A stretch of 64,000 nt of DNA from Psychromarinibacter halotolerans. GTDB taxonomy: Bacteria; Pseudomonadota; Alphaproteobacteria; Rhodobacterales; Rhodobacteraceae. The notes under the pieces were generated by a model. That model was given only the letters and a program-made list of their open reading frames with translations. It did not search any database and was not told the origin of the DNA. The position numbers were made by a program, and so were the translations under genes. Positions 49,306-58,021 of this stretch are shown here, one piece after another. The number at the start of each line of letters is the position of its first letter. Within the stretch, counting starts at the first letter, position 1. The stretch lies in contig NZ_JARGYD010000004.1 in assembly GCF_029168315.1 (NCBI RefSeq), positions 310,001 to 374,000 of the forward strand, given 5' to 3'.

Positions 49306-49974
49306 ATGATCCGGTTGCACCATTGTCACCAGACACGCTCGATGCGCAGCTTGTGGCTGCTGAATGAACTTGGCGTGGACTTCGAACTGGTGGTCTACCC
49401 GTTCGACCGCACCCTGCGGTCGCCCGAGTACCGCACCCTGAACCCCGCCGGCCGTGTTCCCGCGCTGGAGATCGACGGCGACGTCATGTTCGAAAGCGGT
49501 GCGATTGCCGAATATCTGTGCGAACGGTTCCCCGAGGCCGGGCTTGGCCGTCCGGTCGGCGCGCTGGACCGGGCCGAGTATCTGACATGGCTGCACTTTG
49601 CTGAAACGGTCAGCCAGCATACCGCCGCGCTGACCCAGCAGCATGTCGCGCTGTACGACGACTCGATGCGGTCGCCTGTCGTCATGAAGCTGGAGAAGAT
49701 GCGGCTTGAGAAATGCTATGCCGCCATCGAAGGCCGGTTGTCGACGCCGGTGGAAAACCGCGATCACCTGCTGACCGGAGGCTTCTCTGCTGCGGATATC
49801 GGGGTGGGGCAGGCGGTTTACATGGGGCGGCATTTCGCCCGGACGGACGATTTCCCCGAACTGACCCGCTGGTACGAACGCCTTGCCGAACGCCCCGCGT
49901 TTCAGGCGGCACTGCCTCCCGTCGGGGTGGACCTGCTGTACGAGAGGGACTTCTACGAACCGTGGGAGGCCTAG
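49306..49974 (+). CDS. Glutathione S-transferase
   Basis: 222-residue cytosolic GST. It has an N-terminal thioredoxin-like domain (MIRLHHCHQTRSMRSLWLLNELG; NPAGRVPALEIDGDVMFESGAIAEYL) and an all-helical C-terminal domain (GGFSAADIGVGQAVYMGRH). The Ser in the QTRSMRSL segment is a plausible catalytic residue. A ribosome site GAAGGAG precedes the ATG. It conjugates glutathione to electrophiles or acts as peroxidase; substrate unknown. Confidence 0.92.
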   Translation: MIRLHHCHQTRSMRSLWLLNELGVDFELVVYPFDRTLRSPEYRTLNPAGRVPALEIDGDVMFESGAIAEYLCERFPEAGLGRPVGALDRAEYLTWLHFAETVSQHTAALTQQHVALYDDSMRSPVVMKLEKMRLEKCYAAIEGRLSTPVENRDHLLTGGFSAADIGVGQAVYMGRHFARTDDFPELTRWYERLAERPAFQAALPPVGVDLLYERDFYEPWEA

Positions 49975-50161
49975 CGCCGGAACCCGCACCGCCGCCGATT
50001 GCGCGCCGGGGATGTGGCCCGACGGGCCGCGAAAGACGGCATGGGCGTCGCGGCAAGCACGTCGGGTGCGGCGCTTAAGCCCTTGGAAACCCCCGGCGGC
50101 GCAGGCTAGGGAGGGGATGACAGAATCCCCGCTTCTCACAAACGGGTCATCCGGCTGTCGG

Positions 50162-50210
50162 TTGACCCTTCGGGGGGGCGGGTTTATGGCTGTGCTGCAA
50201 GTGCACTTGC
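50162..50210 (+). promoter_or_regulatory. Candidate nuo promoter with 14-bp palindrome
   Basis: TTGACC (50162-50167) and TTATGG (50184-50189), 16 bp apart, form a sigma-70-like promoter 45 bp before nuoA. The perfect palindrome GCAAGTGCACTTGC (50197-50210) lies where transcription would start, so it may be an operator for a regulator of complex I. No related palindrome was noticed elsewhere in the window. Confidence 0.45.
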
Positions 50211-50233
50211 CCGCCATGTGAAGGAGCCAGTAC

Positions 50234-50599
50234 GTGCAATCTCTCGCTACAGAGTACCTTCCGATCCTCCTTTTCATCGCCGTGGCCGTCGGGCTGGGGC
50301 TGGTCCTGATCCTGTCCGCGGCCCTGCTGGCCGTCAGGAACCCGGATCCTGAAAAGGTGTCGGCCTATGAATGTGGTTTCAACGCCTTCGACGACGCCCG
50401 CATGAAATTCGACGTGCGGTTCTACCTCGTCTCGATCCTGTTCATCATCTTCGACCTCGAAGTCGCGTTCCTGTTCCCATGGGCCGTGTCGTTCAACGGG
50501 ATGTCGGACACGGCGTTCTGGTCGATGATGGTCTTTCTTGGCGTGCTGACGGTGGGCTTCGCCTACGAGTGGAAGAAGGGAGCCCTGGAATGGGAGTAA
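50234..50599 (+). CDS. nuoA: NADH-quinone oxidoreductase subunit A
   Basis: 121-residue complex I membrane subunit with three TM helices. It carries family motifs ESGFxA-like (AYECGFNAFDDARMKFDVRFYLVSILFIIFDLEVAFLFPWAV) and a C-terminal helix (GVLTVGFAYEWKKGALEW). It is the first gene of the nuo operon and overlaps nuoB by 10 bp. The ATG is preceded by GGAGCCAGTAC, and the start GTG-like upstream codon is ignored. Confidence 0.97.
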   Translation: MQSLATEYLPILLFIAVAVGLGLVLILSAALLAVRNPDPEKVSAYECGFNAFDDARMKFDVRFYLVSILFIIFDLEVAFLFPWAVSFNGMSDTAFWSMMVFLGVLTVGFAYEWKKGALEWE

Positions 50600-51123
50600 G
50601 CACCGCGCTGAACGACGCCGGGGGCGACCGCGAGGTTGCGACTCAGGCGCTGAACCGCGAGCTGCAGGATAAGGGCTTTCTGCTGACCTCGACCGAGGAC
50701 ATCATCAACTGGGCGCGCACCGGCTCGCTGCACTGGATGACCTTCGGGCTTGCCTGCTGCGCCGTCGAGATGATGCAGACCTCGATGCCGCGCTATGACA
50801 TCGAACGCTTCGGCACCGCGCCGCGCGCCAGTCCGCGCCAGTCGGACCTGATGATCGTCGCGGGCACGCTGACCAACAAGATGGCCCCCGCGCTGCGCAA
50901 GGTCTACGACCAGATGCCGGAACCGCGTTATGTGATCTCGATGGGATCCTGCGCCAATGGCGGCGGCTACTATCACTACAGCTATTCGGTGGTGCGCGGC
51001 TGCGACCGGATCGTGCCGGTGGATGTCTACGTGCCCGGCTGCCCGCCGACGGCCGAGGCGCTGCTGTACGGGATCCTCGCGTTGCAGCGCAAGATCCGCC
51101 GCACCGGAACGATCGCGAGGTAA
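50590..51123 (+). CDS. nuoB: NADH-quinone oxidoreductase subunit B
   Basis: 177-residue peripheral-arm subunit that carries the N2 [4Fe-4S] cluster next to the quinone site. The tandem cysteines GLACCAVEMM and the other ligands in GSCANGG and VPGCPPTAEALLYG are present. It starts inside the nuoA gene (10-bp overlap), indicating translational coupling. The stop is 3 bp before nuoC. Confidence 0.97.
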   Translation: MGVSTALNDAGGDREVATQALNRELQDKGFLLTSTEDIINWARTGSLHWMTFGLACCAVEMMQTSMPRYDIERFGTAPRASPRQSDLMIVAGTLTNKMAPALRKVYDQMPEPRYVISMGSCANGGGYYHYSYSVVRGCDRIVPVDVYVPGCPPTAEALLYGILALQRKIRRTGTIAR

Positions 51124-51126
51124 GCC

Positions 51127-51732
51127 ATGTCGGATGCGTTGAAGGAACTGGGCCAGCATATCGAGCTGAAGCGCCCCGATTGCGTACTGGGATGGAACGT
51201 CGCCTTCGGTGAACTGAACGTCGAGGTCTCGCTGTCCTCGATCGTCAGCTTCGTCGAATTCCTGAAGAACGACCAAACCTGCCGGTTCTCGACCTTGGTG
51301 GACATCACCGCCATCGACTACCCCGAGCGCGAGGCGCGGTTCGACCTCGTCTATCACTTCCTGTCGATGTACCAGAACCAGCGCATCCGCATCCGCGCGG
51401 CCGTGCGCGAGGACGAGAAAGCCGCCTCGATCGTCGAAGTCTACCCCGCCGCGAACTGGTTCGAGCGCGAGGTGTTCGACATGTACGGCATCCTGTTCAC
51501 CGGGCACCCGGACCTGCGGCGCCTGCTGACCGACTACGGCTTTCGCGGTCACCCGCTGCGCAAGGATTTCCCGACCACCGGCTATGTCGAGGTCCGCTAC
51601 GACGAGGCCGAGAAGCGCGTGGTCTACGAGCCGGTGAAGCTGGTGCAGGAATACCGGCAGTTCGATTTCATGTCCCCGTGGGAAGGCGCGAACTATATCC
51701 TTCCGGGTGACGAGAAGGAGGCCGCGAAATGA
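51127..51732 (+). CDS. nuoC: NADH-quinone oxidoreductase subunit C
   Basis: 201-residue 30-kDa peripheral-arm subunit. The characteristic segment is NWFEREVFDMYGILFTGHPDLRRLLTDYGFRGHPLRKDFP. It holds the quinone-module together with NuoD. Separate NuoC and NuoD genes (not fused as in E. coli) are typical of alphaproteobacteria. Its stop overlaps nuoD by 4 bp. Confidence 0.97.
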   Translation: MSDALKELGQHIELKRPDCVLGWNVAFGELNVEVSLSSIVSFVEFLKNDQTCRFSTLVDITAIDYPEREARFDLVYHFLSMYQNQRIRIRAAVREDEKAASIVEVYPAANWFEREVFDMYGILFTGHPDLRRLLTDYGFRGHPLRKDFPTTGYVEVRYDEAEKRVVYEPVKLVQEYRQFDFMSPWEGANYILPGDEKEAAK

Positions 51733-52970
51733 TGGACGGCACCGTTCCCCACAAGTACGACGACGGGTCTGTCGACACCCAGACGGGCGAACAGAAGATC
51801 CGCAACTTCAACATCAACTTCGGCCCGCAACACCCTGCGGCACACGGCGTTCTTCGTCTGGTGCTGGAACTTGACGGCGAGATCGTCGAGCGTGTGGACC
51901 CGCATATCGGCCTGCTGCACCGTGGCACCGAGAAGCTGATGGAAAGCCGCACTTACCTGCAGAACCTGCCGTACCTGGATCGTCTCGACTATGTCGCGCC
52001 GATGAACCAGGAACACGCTTGGTGCATGGCGATCGAAAAGCTGACCGGCACCGTCGTGCCGCGCCGCGCCAGCCTGATCCGGGTGCTGTTCTCGGAAATC
52101 GGGCGCATCCTGAACCACCTTCTGAACGTGACCACGCAGGCGATGGACGTCGGTGCGCTGACGCCGCCGCTGTGGGGCTTTACCGCCCGCGAAGAGCTGA
52201 TGGTGTTCTACGAACGTGCCTGCGGCGCCCGCCTGCACGCGGCCTATTTCCGCCCCGGCGGCGTCCACCAGGACCTGCCGCCCGAATTGCTGGCGGATAT
52301 CGACGCGTGGTGTGATCCGTTCGAGAAGCTGCTGGACGACATCGACGGCCTGCTGACCGAGAACCGGATCTTCAAGCAGCGCAACGCGGACATCGGCATC
52401 ATCACCGAACAGGATGTTCTTGATTGGGGCTATTCCGGCGTCATGGTGCGCGGGTCGGGTCTTGCATGGGACCTGCGCCGTAGCCAGCCCTACGAATGCT
52501 ACGACGAATTCGAATTCGGCATTCCCGTCGGCAAGAACGGCGATTGCTATGACCGCTATCTGGTCCGGATGCAGGAGATGCGCGAAAGCGTGAAGATCAT
52601 CCGGCAAGCGATCGAGAAGTTGTCGGCGCCGGAAGGGCAGGGCGACGTGCTGGCGCGCGGCAAGCTGACCCCGCCTAAACGGGGCGACATGAAACAGTCG
52701 ATGGAAGCCCTGATCCACCACTTCAAGCTGTACACCGAAGGGTTCCACGTCCCGGCTGGCGAAGCCTACGCCGCGGTCGAGGCGCCGAAGGGCGAGTTCG
52801 GCGTGTACATCGTGTCGGACGGCACCAACAAGCCGTACAAGGCCAAGCTGCGCGCGCCGGGCTACCTGCACCTGCAGTCGATGGACTACGTGGCCAGCGG
52901 CCACCAGCTTGCGGACGTCGCGGCGATCATCGGTACGATGGATATCGTGTTCGGCGAGGTCGACCGCTGA
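51729..52970 (+). CDS. nuoD: NADH-quinone oxidoreductase subunit D
   Basis: 413-residue 49-kDa subunit lining the quinone cavity. Hallmarks are INFGPQHPAAHGVLRLVLELDGE, HRGTEKLME, LDRLDYVAPMNQEHAWC and the C-terminal DIVFGEVDR. Translation may begin at 51729 or the next codon (ATGATG). The stop overlaps the start of a tiny ORF (52970). Confidence 0.97.
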   Translation: MMDGTVPHKYDDGSVDTQTGEQKIRNFNINFGPQHPAAHGVLRLVLELDGEIVERVDPHIGLLHRGTEKLMESRTYLQNLPYLDRLDYVAPMNQEHAWCMAIEKLTGTVVPRRASLIRVLFSEIGRILNHLLNVTTQAMDVGALTPPLWGFTAREELMVFYERACGARLHAAYFRPGGVHQDLPPELLADIDAWCDPFEKLLDDIDGLLTENRIFKQRNADIGIITEQDVLDWGYSGVMVRGSGLAWDLRRSQPYECYDEFEFGIPVGKNGDCYDRYLVRMQEMRESVKIIRQAIEKLSAPEGQGDVLARGKLTPPKRGDMKQSMEALIHHFKLYTEGFHVPAGEAYAAVEAPKGEFGVYIVSDGTNKPYKAKLRAPGYLHLQSMDYVASGHQLADVAAIIGTMDIVFGEVDR

Positions 52971-53122
52971 TGACGGTGACGGTTCTGGTGTTGCTGCTGG
53001 CGCTATTGCCGAACAGCTTCCACGCGCCCGCGTCTGGCGCCGCTGTGATGGCCAGCCCGGTGCCGTTTCCCGGCGCCGCACCAATGGGGCTGATCGGCCT
53101 ACTGGGCGGAGGCCGGGCATGA
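52970..53122 (+). CDS. Tiny hydrophobic protein in the nuo operon
   Basis: 50-residue frame whose ATG overlaps the nuoD stop (TGATG) and whose stop overlaps the next gene's ATG. It has a hydrophobic helix (VTVLVLLLALLPNSF) and a Pro/Gly/Ala-rich remainder ending LIGLLGGGRA. The double overlap supports it being translated, but the sequence matches nothing I know. It could be a coupling leader or a small accessory membrane protein of complex I. Confidence 0.5.
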   Translation: MTVTVLVLLLALLPNSFHAPASGAAVMASPVPFPGAAPMGLIGLLGGGRA

Positions 53123-53787
53123 GACGGGCGGGCGCGGGGATCGCGCTGATCTGCCTGCTGTCGGCCCACGCGGCGGCTGCGGCCGATGACGCGCGGATCG
53201 AAACGCTGCGGTCCGAAATCGCGGAGATGCCCGAAACCCGGATCGAGGCGCTGTTTACCGACCTGTTTCGGGCCAGCGGTTGCGAACTGAGCATGGTCGA
53301 CGAAGAGGCGACGGATCGCCGGATCATGTCGCATTTCGGCGCCGCGCTGGGCCTGTCGGTGGACGAGGCCGAGGTGCTGCATGACGATCTTCAGGATCGT
53401 ATCCAGCCCGTCTCGCTTGCGATGGTCAAAGGCGGCCTGATCGACCCGGACATTCAGGCCGGCGTCGTGCGCCTGAAGGACTGCACCCCCGACATCGCCG
53501 GACATACCGTGCCCGGTGTTGGCGTGGTGACCGATGCCCAACTGGCAGACCTGGTGCGGACGCACTTCACAGAGTCGGGCTGCACCGTGGATTTCTCGGA
53601 CCAGATGGCCGCGCAGGGCGACATCGTCGTTTCGGTTCTCGACGGGCTGGGCGTTGCCGATCAAGCCGCCGCTCGCGCGCCGGTCGACGTGGCGCTGGCC
53701 GGGGTGTTCGAGACGCTGGTGACGTCCGGCGAACTCACTGTTGACGAGGCGGACATGACGGTCAGCCTCTCGGACTGCAACGGATAA
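53119..53787 (+). CDS. Exported protein with duplicated Cys-containing domain
   Basis: 222-residue periplasmic protein, unrecognised. A signal peptide (AGIALICLLSAHAAAA) is followed by two homologous halves. Each begins with a helix ending F..SGC (Cys55 and Cys145) and ends with a LxDC segment (Cys112 and Cys220). The helices are amphipathic. It overlaps the upstream small ORF (ATGA) and lies 9 bp from nuoE. Two cysteine pairs suggest disulfides or redox/metal sites. Placement inside the operon implies a role with complex I, perhaps assembly. Confidence 0.75.
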   Translation: MRRAGAGIALICLLSAHAAAAADDARIETLRSEIAEMPETRIEALFTDLFRASGCELSMVDEEATDRRIMSHFGAALGLSVDEAEVLHDDLQDRIQPVSLAMVKGGLIDPDIQAGVVRLKDCTPDIAGHTVPGVGVVTDAQLADLVRTHFTESGCTVDFSDQMAAQGDIVVSVLDGLGVADQAAARAPVDVALAGVFETLVTSGELTVDEADMTVSLSDCNG

Positions 53788-53796
53788 GGACAGACC

Positions 53797-55044
53797 ATGC
53801 TCCGCCGTCTCTATCACGACCAACCCGAAAGCTTCGCCTTCACGCCGGCCAACCAGGCTTGGGCCGAGGGCCAGATCAGCAAGTATCCCGAAGGCCGTCA
53901 GGCGTCGGCGATCATTCCGCTGCTGTGGCGCGCGCAGGAACAGGAAGGCTGGCTGAGCCGCCCCGCGATCGAGGCGGTCGCCGAGATGCTGGACATGGCC
54001 TATATCCGCGCGCTCGAAGTGGCGACCTTCTACTTCATGTTCCAGCTGCAACCGGTTGGCAGCGTTGCGCATATTCAGGTCTGCGGCACCACGTCCTGCA
54101 TGATCTGCGGCGCAGAAGACCTGATGGCCGTCTGCCGCGACAAGATTGCCGCCCAGCCGCACGCCGTGTCCGAGGACGGCAAGTTCTCGTGGGAAGAGGT
54201 CGAGTGCCTTGGCGCCTGTTCGAACGCGCCGATGGCCCAGATCGGCAAGGACTATTACGAGGATCTGACGGCCGAGAGCTTCGGCAAGATCCTTGACGAG
54301 TTCGCCGCAGGCCGCGTTCCGACGCCGGGCCCGCAGAACGGCCGCTTCTCGTCCGAGGCGAAGGGCGGGCCGAACGTGCTGACCGAGTATGCCGAGAACC
54401 GCGAGGCGCACAACGCCTCGGTCGCGCTGGCGCTTGAGATCGGCGATACCGTCAAGCGGATCGATGGGACCGAGGTGCCGCTGACCACGCCGTGGCGCCG
54501 CAACGACACCACCGACGCCGAGATCGAGGCGCAGAAGGAAGCCACCACGCATCCGCGCCCGTCCGAGGACGTCCCCGCCGACGAAACCGGCGTCGACGCG
54601 CGCGAGATTTCCAGCGACGATAGCGCGGCCAAGCCCGAATCCGACGTGTCCGGCAACGTGCCGAACACCAAGGCTCCGGGCGCGGCGACCCCGTCGGAGT
54701 CTCCTGCTGACACCGATGCAGAGGCCGATGCCGTGACCGAGGCCGCCAAGAAGGTCAAGCCCGAGGACGCGAAGCGCCCGGCAGCACTGGACGGCGCCCG
54801 CGAGGGCAAGGCGGACGATCTGAAGAAAATCAAAGGCGTAGGCCCCAAGCTCGAGTCGCTTCTGCACTCGCTGGGCTTCTACCACTACGATCAGGTCGCC
54901 AGCTGGACCGCCGAGGAAATCGCGTGGGTGGACGACAACCTCGAAGGGTTCAAAGGCCGCGTGACCCGCGACCAGTGGGTCAAGCAGGCCAAGGTGCTTG
55001 CCGCCGGGGGAGAGACAGAATTCTCGAAACGCGCTAAATACTGA
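53797..55044 (+). CDS. nuoE: NADH-quinone oxidoreductase subunit E with C-terminal extension
   Basis: 415-residue 24-kDa subunit whose N-terminal ~180 residues carry the [2Fe-2S] cluster N1a (CGTTSCMICGAEDL and ECLGACSNAPM). Normal NuoE is about 170-240 residues; this one has an acidic Ala/Glu/Pro linker (about residues 200-330). It ends in a helix-hairpin-helix-like domain (DDLKKIKGVGPKLESLLHSLG, about 335-415). The same domain ends the next gene product. The extension probably docks another subunit or nucleic acid, but no function is known. Confidence 0.95.
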   Translation: MLRRLYHDQPESFAFTPANQAWAEGQISKYPEGRQASAIIPLLWRAQEQEGWLSRPAIEAVAEMLDMAYIRALEVATFYFMFQLQPVGSVAHIQVCGTTSCMICGAEDLMAVCRDKIAAQPHAVSEDGKFSWEEVECLGACSNAPMAQIGKDYYEDLTAESFGKILDEFAAGRVPTPGPQNGRFSSEAKGGPNVLTEYAENREAHNASVALALEIGDTVKRIDGTEVPLTTPWRRNDTTDAEIEAQKEATTHPRPSEDVPADETGVDAREISSDDSAAKPESDVSGNVPNTKAPGAATPSESPADTDAEADAVTEAAKKVKPEDAKRPAALDGAREGKADDLKKIKGVGPKLESLLHSLGFYHYDQVASWTAEEIAWVDDNLEGFKGRVTRDQWVKQAKVLAAGGETEFSKRAKY

Positions 55045-55082
55045 TCCCATGCACGCGTAACGCGACATGGGAGAGGGACGAT

Positions 55083-55865
55083 ATGGCTGACGGACGTAAA
55101 GGACTTTCTACCGAAGCGATGCTGGTGATTTCCGGCGTTGTTGGGCTGCTCGTGTTGCTGGGCCTCTGGCTGCTGGTGACCCACGCCTTCATCGGCGCGC
55201 TGCTGATGGGGCTGGTCGTCGGGGGCATGGTGTTCCTGATCCTGTACTACGGGTACGGCGGCACGACGGCGCACAGCGCCACGGCCGCCCCGGCGTCGTC
55301 CGGCACGTCCGGTCCGCAGACCGACAGCACGGGCGCCGGCACCGGCCTGAACGCGATGGCGGAAGATCCCGCGCCGTTCCGCGCCGCCCAGCCGGAGAAG
55401 ACGCCAGAGCCTGCGCCAACGCCCGAAGCCGCGCCCGCGCCCGCGCCGGAGCCCGACCCCGAGCCTGCGCCGGAACCGATTTCGGCCGCGCCGGAACAGA
55501 CCGTCGCCACGGCCCCGGCCGAGGCGCCACTGGACAAAAGCCCGAAGACGTCGGCGGACCCGGCGGACGAGGGAGAGGGCGAACAGCCCGAGATGATGCC
55601 GGCCCCGCGCGATGGCGGTGCGGACAACCTGAAGGAAATCAAGGGTGTAGGCCCCAAGCTGGAAGAGCTGTTGCACTCGCTTGGTGTCTATCACTTCGAC
55701 CAGATCGCGGGCTGGGGACCTTCCCAGGTCGCATGGATGGACCAGAACCTGAAAGGGTTTCGTGGCCGCGTCAGCCGCGATGACTGGGTGGAACAGGCAA
55801 AGATCCTCGCCGCGGGCGGAGACACAGAGTTCTCTAGCCGCGTCGACAAGGGCGAGGTCTACTAG
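55083..55865 (+). CDS. Membrane protein with NuoE-type HhH C-terminal domain
   Basis: 260-residue protein. Two TM helices lie near the N-terminus (VISGVVGLLVLLGLWLLVTHA; LLMGLVVGGMVFLILYYG). A ~120-residue Pro/Ala/Glu linker (APAPEPDPEPAPEP-type) follows. The C-terminal domain DNLKEIKGVGPKLEELLHSLG and WVEQAKILAAGGDTEF is closely similar to the end of NuoE. Apparently a duplicated tether and domain derived from NuoE (or vice versa). It may anchor a partner near complex I. Confidence 0.85.
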   Translation: MADGRKGLSTEAMLVISGVVGLLVLLGLWLLVTHAFIGALLMGLVVGGMVFLILYYGYGGTTAHSATAAPASSGTSGPQTDSTGAGTGLNAMAEDPAPFRAAQPEKTPEPAPTPEAAPAPAPEPDPEPAPEPISAAPEQTVATAPAEAPLDKSPKTSADPADEGEGEQPEMMPAPRDGGADNLKEIKGVGPKLEELLHSLGVYHFDQIAGWGPSQVAWMDQNLKGFRGRVSRDDWVEQAKILAAGGDTEFSSRVDKGEVY

Positions 55866-55873
55866 GAGTGACG

Positions 55874-56104
55874 ATGACAGAGCCCACGGGCAGGCAGAAG
55901 GCGCAGGCAAGACAGTCTCGGACGGTGGCGGTGGTGATCATCGCGACGCTCGTGCTGTGGATGGGCGCCCAGTTCGCAGGGGCGCGGTTCGGGCTGACGG
56001 CCCGCACCGTCCTGCTGTTCGACCTGCTGGCGCTTGCCGCCTTTTTGTGGGCATTCATCGTGACGTATCAGATCTGGCGGAAACGCCGGGACAACGAAGG
56101 GTAA
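55874..56104 (+). CDS. DUF5337-like small membrane protein
   Basis: 76-residue protein with a basic N-terminus and two TM helices (VAVVIIATLVLWMGAQFAG; VLLFDLLALAAFLWAFIVTY) and a basic tail (IWRKRRDNEG). It resembles DUF5337 proteins found within nuo operons of Rhodobacteraceae. The ATG at 55874 is 5 bp from AGGAG. It is followed 6 bp later by nuoF. Presumed complex I accessory or assembly protein. Confidence 0.8.
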   Translation: MTEPTGRQKAQARQSRTVAVVIIATLVLWMGAQFAGARFGLTARTVLLFDLLALAAFLWAFIVTYQIWRKRRDNEG

Positions 56105-56110
56105 CCGGAC

Positions 56111-57406
56111 ATGCTTGCCGACAAGGACCGCATCTTTACCAACCTTTACGGGATGCACGACCGCACGTTGGACGGCGCGAAGAAGCGCGGTCACTGGGAC
56201 GGCACTGCGGGAATCATCCAGAAGGGCAGGGACTGGATCATCGACCAGGTGAAGGCCTCTGGCCTGCGCGGTCGGGGCGGGGCGGGTTTCCCGACCGGCC
56301 TGAAATGGTCCTTCATGCCGAAGGAAAGCGACGGTCGCCCGGCTTACCTTGTCATCAACGCGGACGAATCCGAGCCGGCGACCTGCAAGGACCGCGAGAT
56401 CATGCGCCATGATCCGCACACGCTGGTCGAGGGGGCGCTGATCGCGTCCTTCGCGATGGGGGCGAACGCGGCCTATATCTACATTCGCGGCGAATACATC
56501 CGCGAGCGCGAGGCGCTGCAGGCTGCCATCGACGAGGCGTACGAAGCCGGCCTTCTGGGCGGCAACGCAGCCGGCTCGGGTTGGGATTTCGACCTGTACC
56601 TGCACCACGGCGCGGGCGCCTATATCTGCGGCGAGGAAACGGCGCTGCTGGAAAGCCTTGAAGGCCGCAAGGGGATGCCGCGCATGAAGCCGCCGTTCCC
56701 GGCGGGCGCGGGCCTGTATGGCTGCCCGACCACGGTGAACAACGTGGAATCCATCGCCGTCGTGCCGACCATCCTGCGGCGCGGGCCGGACTGGTTTTCC
56801 AGCTTTGGCCGTCCGAACAACGCGGGCACCAAGCTGATGGGCCTGACCGGGCATGTGAACACGCCCTGCGTGTTCGAGGAATCGATGTCGATGTCCGTGC
56901 GCGAGATCATCGAAACCCACGGCGGCGGCATCCGCGGCGGCTGGGACAACCTAAAGGCCATCATCCCCGGCGGCGCGTCCTGCCCGGTCCTGCCGAAAGA
57001 GGCGCTGGACGACGCGATCTTCGATTTCGACTGGATGCGCGAGAATAAGTCCAGCTTCGGCACCGGCTGCATGATCGTGATGGACCAGTCGACCGACGTG
57101 GTGAAGGCCGTGTGGCGGCTGTCGAAGTTCTTCAAGCACGAAAGCTGCGGCCAGTGCACGCCCTGCCGGGAAGGCACCGGCTGGATGATGCGCGTGATGG
57201 ACCGTCTGGTGACAGGCGACGCCGAGATCGAAGAAATCGACATGCTGTTCGACGTGACCAAGCAGGTCGAGGGCCACACGATCTGCGCGCTTGGCGATGC
57301 GGCGGCCTGGCCGATCCAGGGGTTGATCCGTCACTTCCGCGAAGAGATCGAGGATCGCATCAAGGCCAAGAAAACCGGACGCGTCAGCGCGGTCGCGGCG
57401 GAGTAA
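56111..57406 (+). CDS. nuoF: NADH-quinone oxidoreductase subunit F
   Basis: 431-residue NADH- and FMN-binding subunit. GLRGRGGAGFPTGLKWSFMP is the NAD/FMN site, and AGAYICGEETALLESLEG follows. The N3 [4Fe-4S] ligands are in ESCGQCTPCREGTGWM and in GHTICALGDAAAWP. It takes electrons from NADH. Spacing to the preceding gene is 6 bp and to the next is 2 bp. Confidence 0.97.
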   Translation: MLADKDRIFTNLYGMHDRTLDGAKKRGHWDGTAGIIQKGRDWIIDQVKASGLRGRGGAGFPTGLKWSFMPKESDGRPAYLVINADESEPATCKDREIMRHDPHTLVEGALIASFAMGANAAYIYIRGEYIREREALQAAIDEAYEAGLLGGNAAGSGWDFDLYLHHGAGAYICGEETALLESLEGRKGMPRMKPPFPAGAGLYGCPTTVNNVESIAVVPTILRRGPDWFSSFGRPNNAGTKLMGLTGHVNTPCVFEESMSMSVREIIETHGGGIRGGWDNLKAIIPGGASCPVLPKEALDDAIFDFDWMRENKSSFGTGCMIVMDQSTDVVKAVWRLSKFFKHESCGQCTPCREGTGWMMRVMDRLVTGDAEIEEIDMLFDVTKQVEGHTICALGDAAAWPIQGLIRHFREEIEDRIKAKKTGRVSAVAAE

Positions 57407-57408
57407 GC

Positions 57409-57825
57409 ATGACCTTCAAGACGATCAGTTCGCCCGCCGCCGGTCGCCTTGTGCGCGGCCTTGTCATCGGCTCGCTTCTTGTCGCGGTGGCTGGCTGCGG
57501 TGTTGCCCGCAATGTCGGCGGCGCGGTCGGGATCGGCAGCGCCAGCGCGCGCGGGTCCAACCGGCTAGAGGTGAACGGCGTGACCTATCGGTCGCGGCTG
57601 GACATCGACGGCGAGGCGCGGCGCGATCTGACGATCACGGTGCGGCCGTTCCGGGCCGACCCCGAAATGGCACTGGAAGCCGGGCGCTACCGCGCGACGG
57701 TCTATTGCCTGCGCCGGTTCGGCAGCTCCGAGACCGCGTGGGCCATCGGCCCCGACACACCGCTGGACCAACTTCCGATCACCGACGACTCGGTGACCTT
57801 GCGCGGATCGTGTACGGCACGCTGA
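57409..57825 (+). CDS. Small lipoprotein in nuo operon
   Basis: 138-residue lipoprotein of unknown function. The signal is long and ends in lipobox VAGC (VIGSLLVAVAGCGVARNVGG). The mature part is a small beta-rich domain (LEVNGVTYRSRLDIDGEARRDLTITVRPFRADPEMALEAGRYRATVYCLRRFG). It starts 2 bp after nuoF. Its place and start coupling indicate co-expression with complex I; it may link to assembly or the envelope. Confidence 0.8.
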   Translation: MTFKTISSPAAGRLVRGLVIGSLLVAVAGCGVARNVGGAVGIGSASARGSNRLEVNGVTYRSRLDIDGEARRDLTITVRPFRADPEMALEAGRYRATVYCLRRFGSSETAWAIGPDTPLDQLPITDDSVTLRGSCTAR

Positions 57826-58021
57826 TTGCGTAACTTTTCGTGATCGATTGTGGGCCGGAAGGGCTGGAAAACGGCGACGTGCCGCCCAACCTTATCGTTC
57901 AAGCCCTCGTGTCTGGACCGGATGGGGGAAGTCGGGCCTAGTGATCCGACCGCCCCGTCCGAACCGGAGTGCAGGCAACGTCCTGCGGGGCGTGTGGTAC
58001 GTACAGGCCCGGAGTAGACCG

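Noticed and set aside
52927..55068. Very long antisense reading frame (about 713 codons) opposite nuoE and the genes before it
   Set aside because: High-GC codon structure leaves the opposite strand open. The plus-strand genes carry clear complex I motifs, while the antisense product has none.
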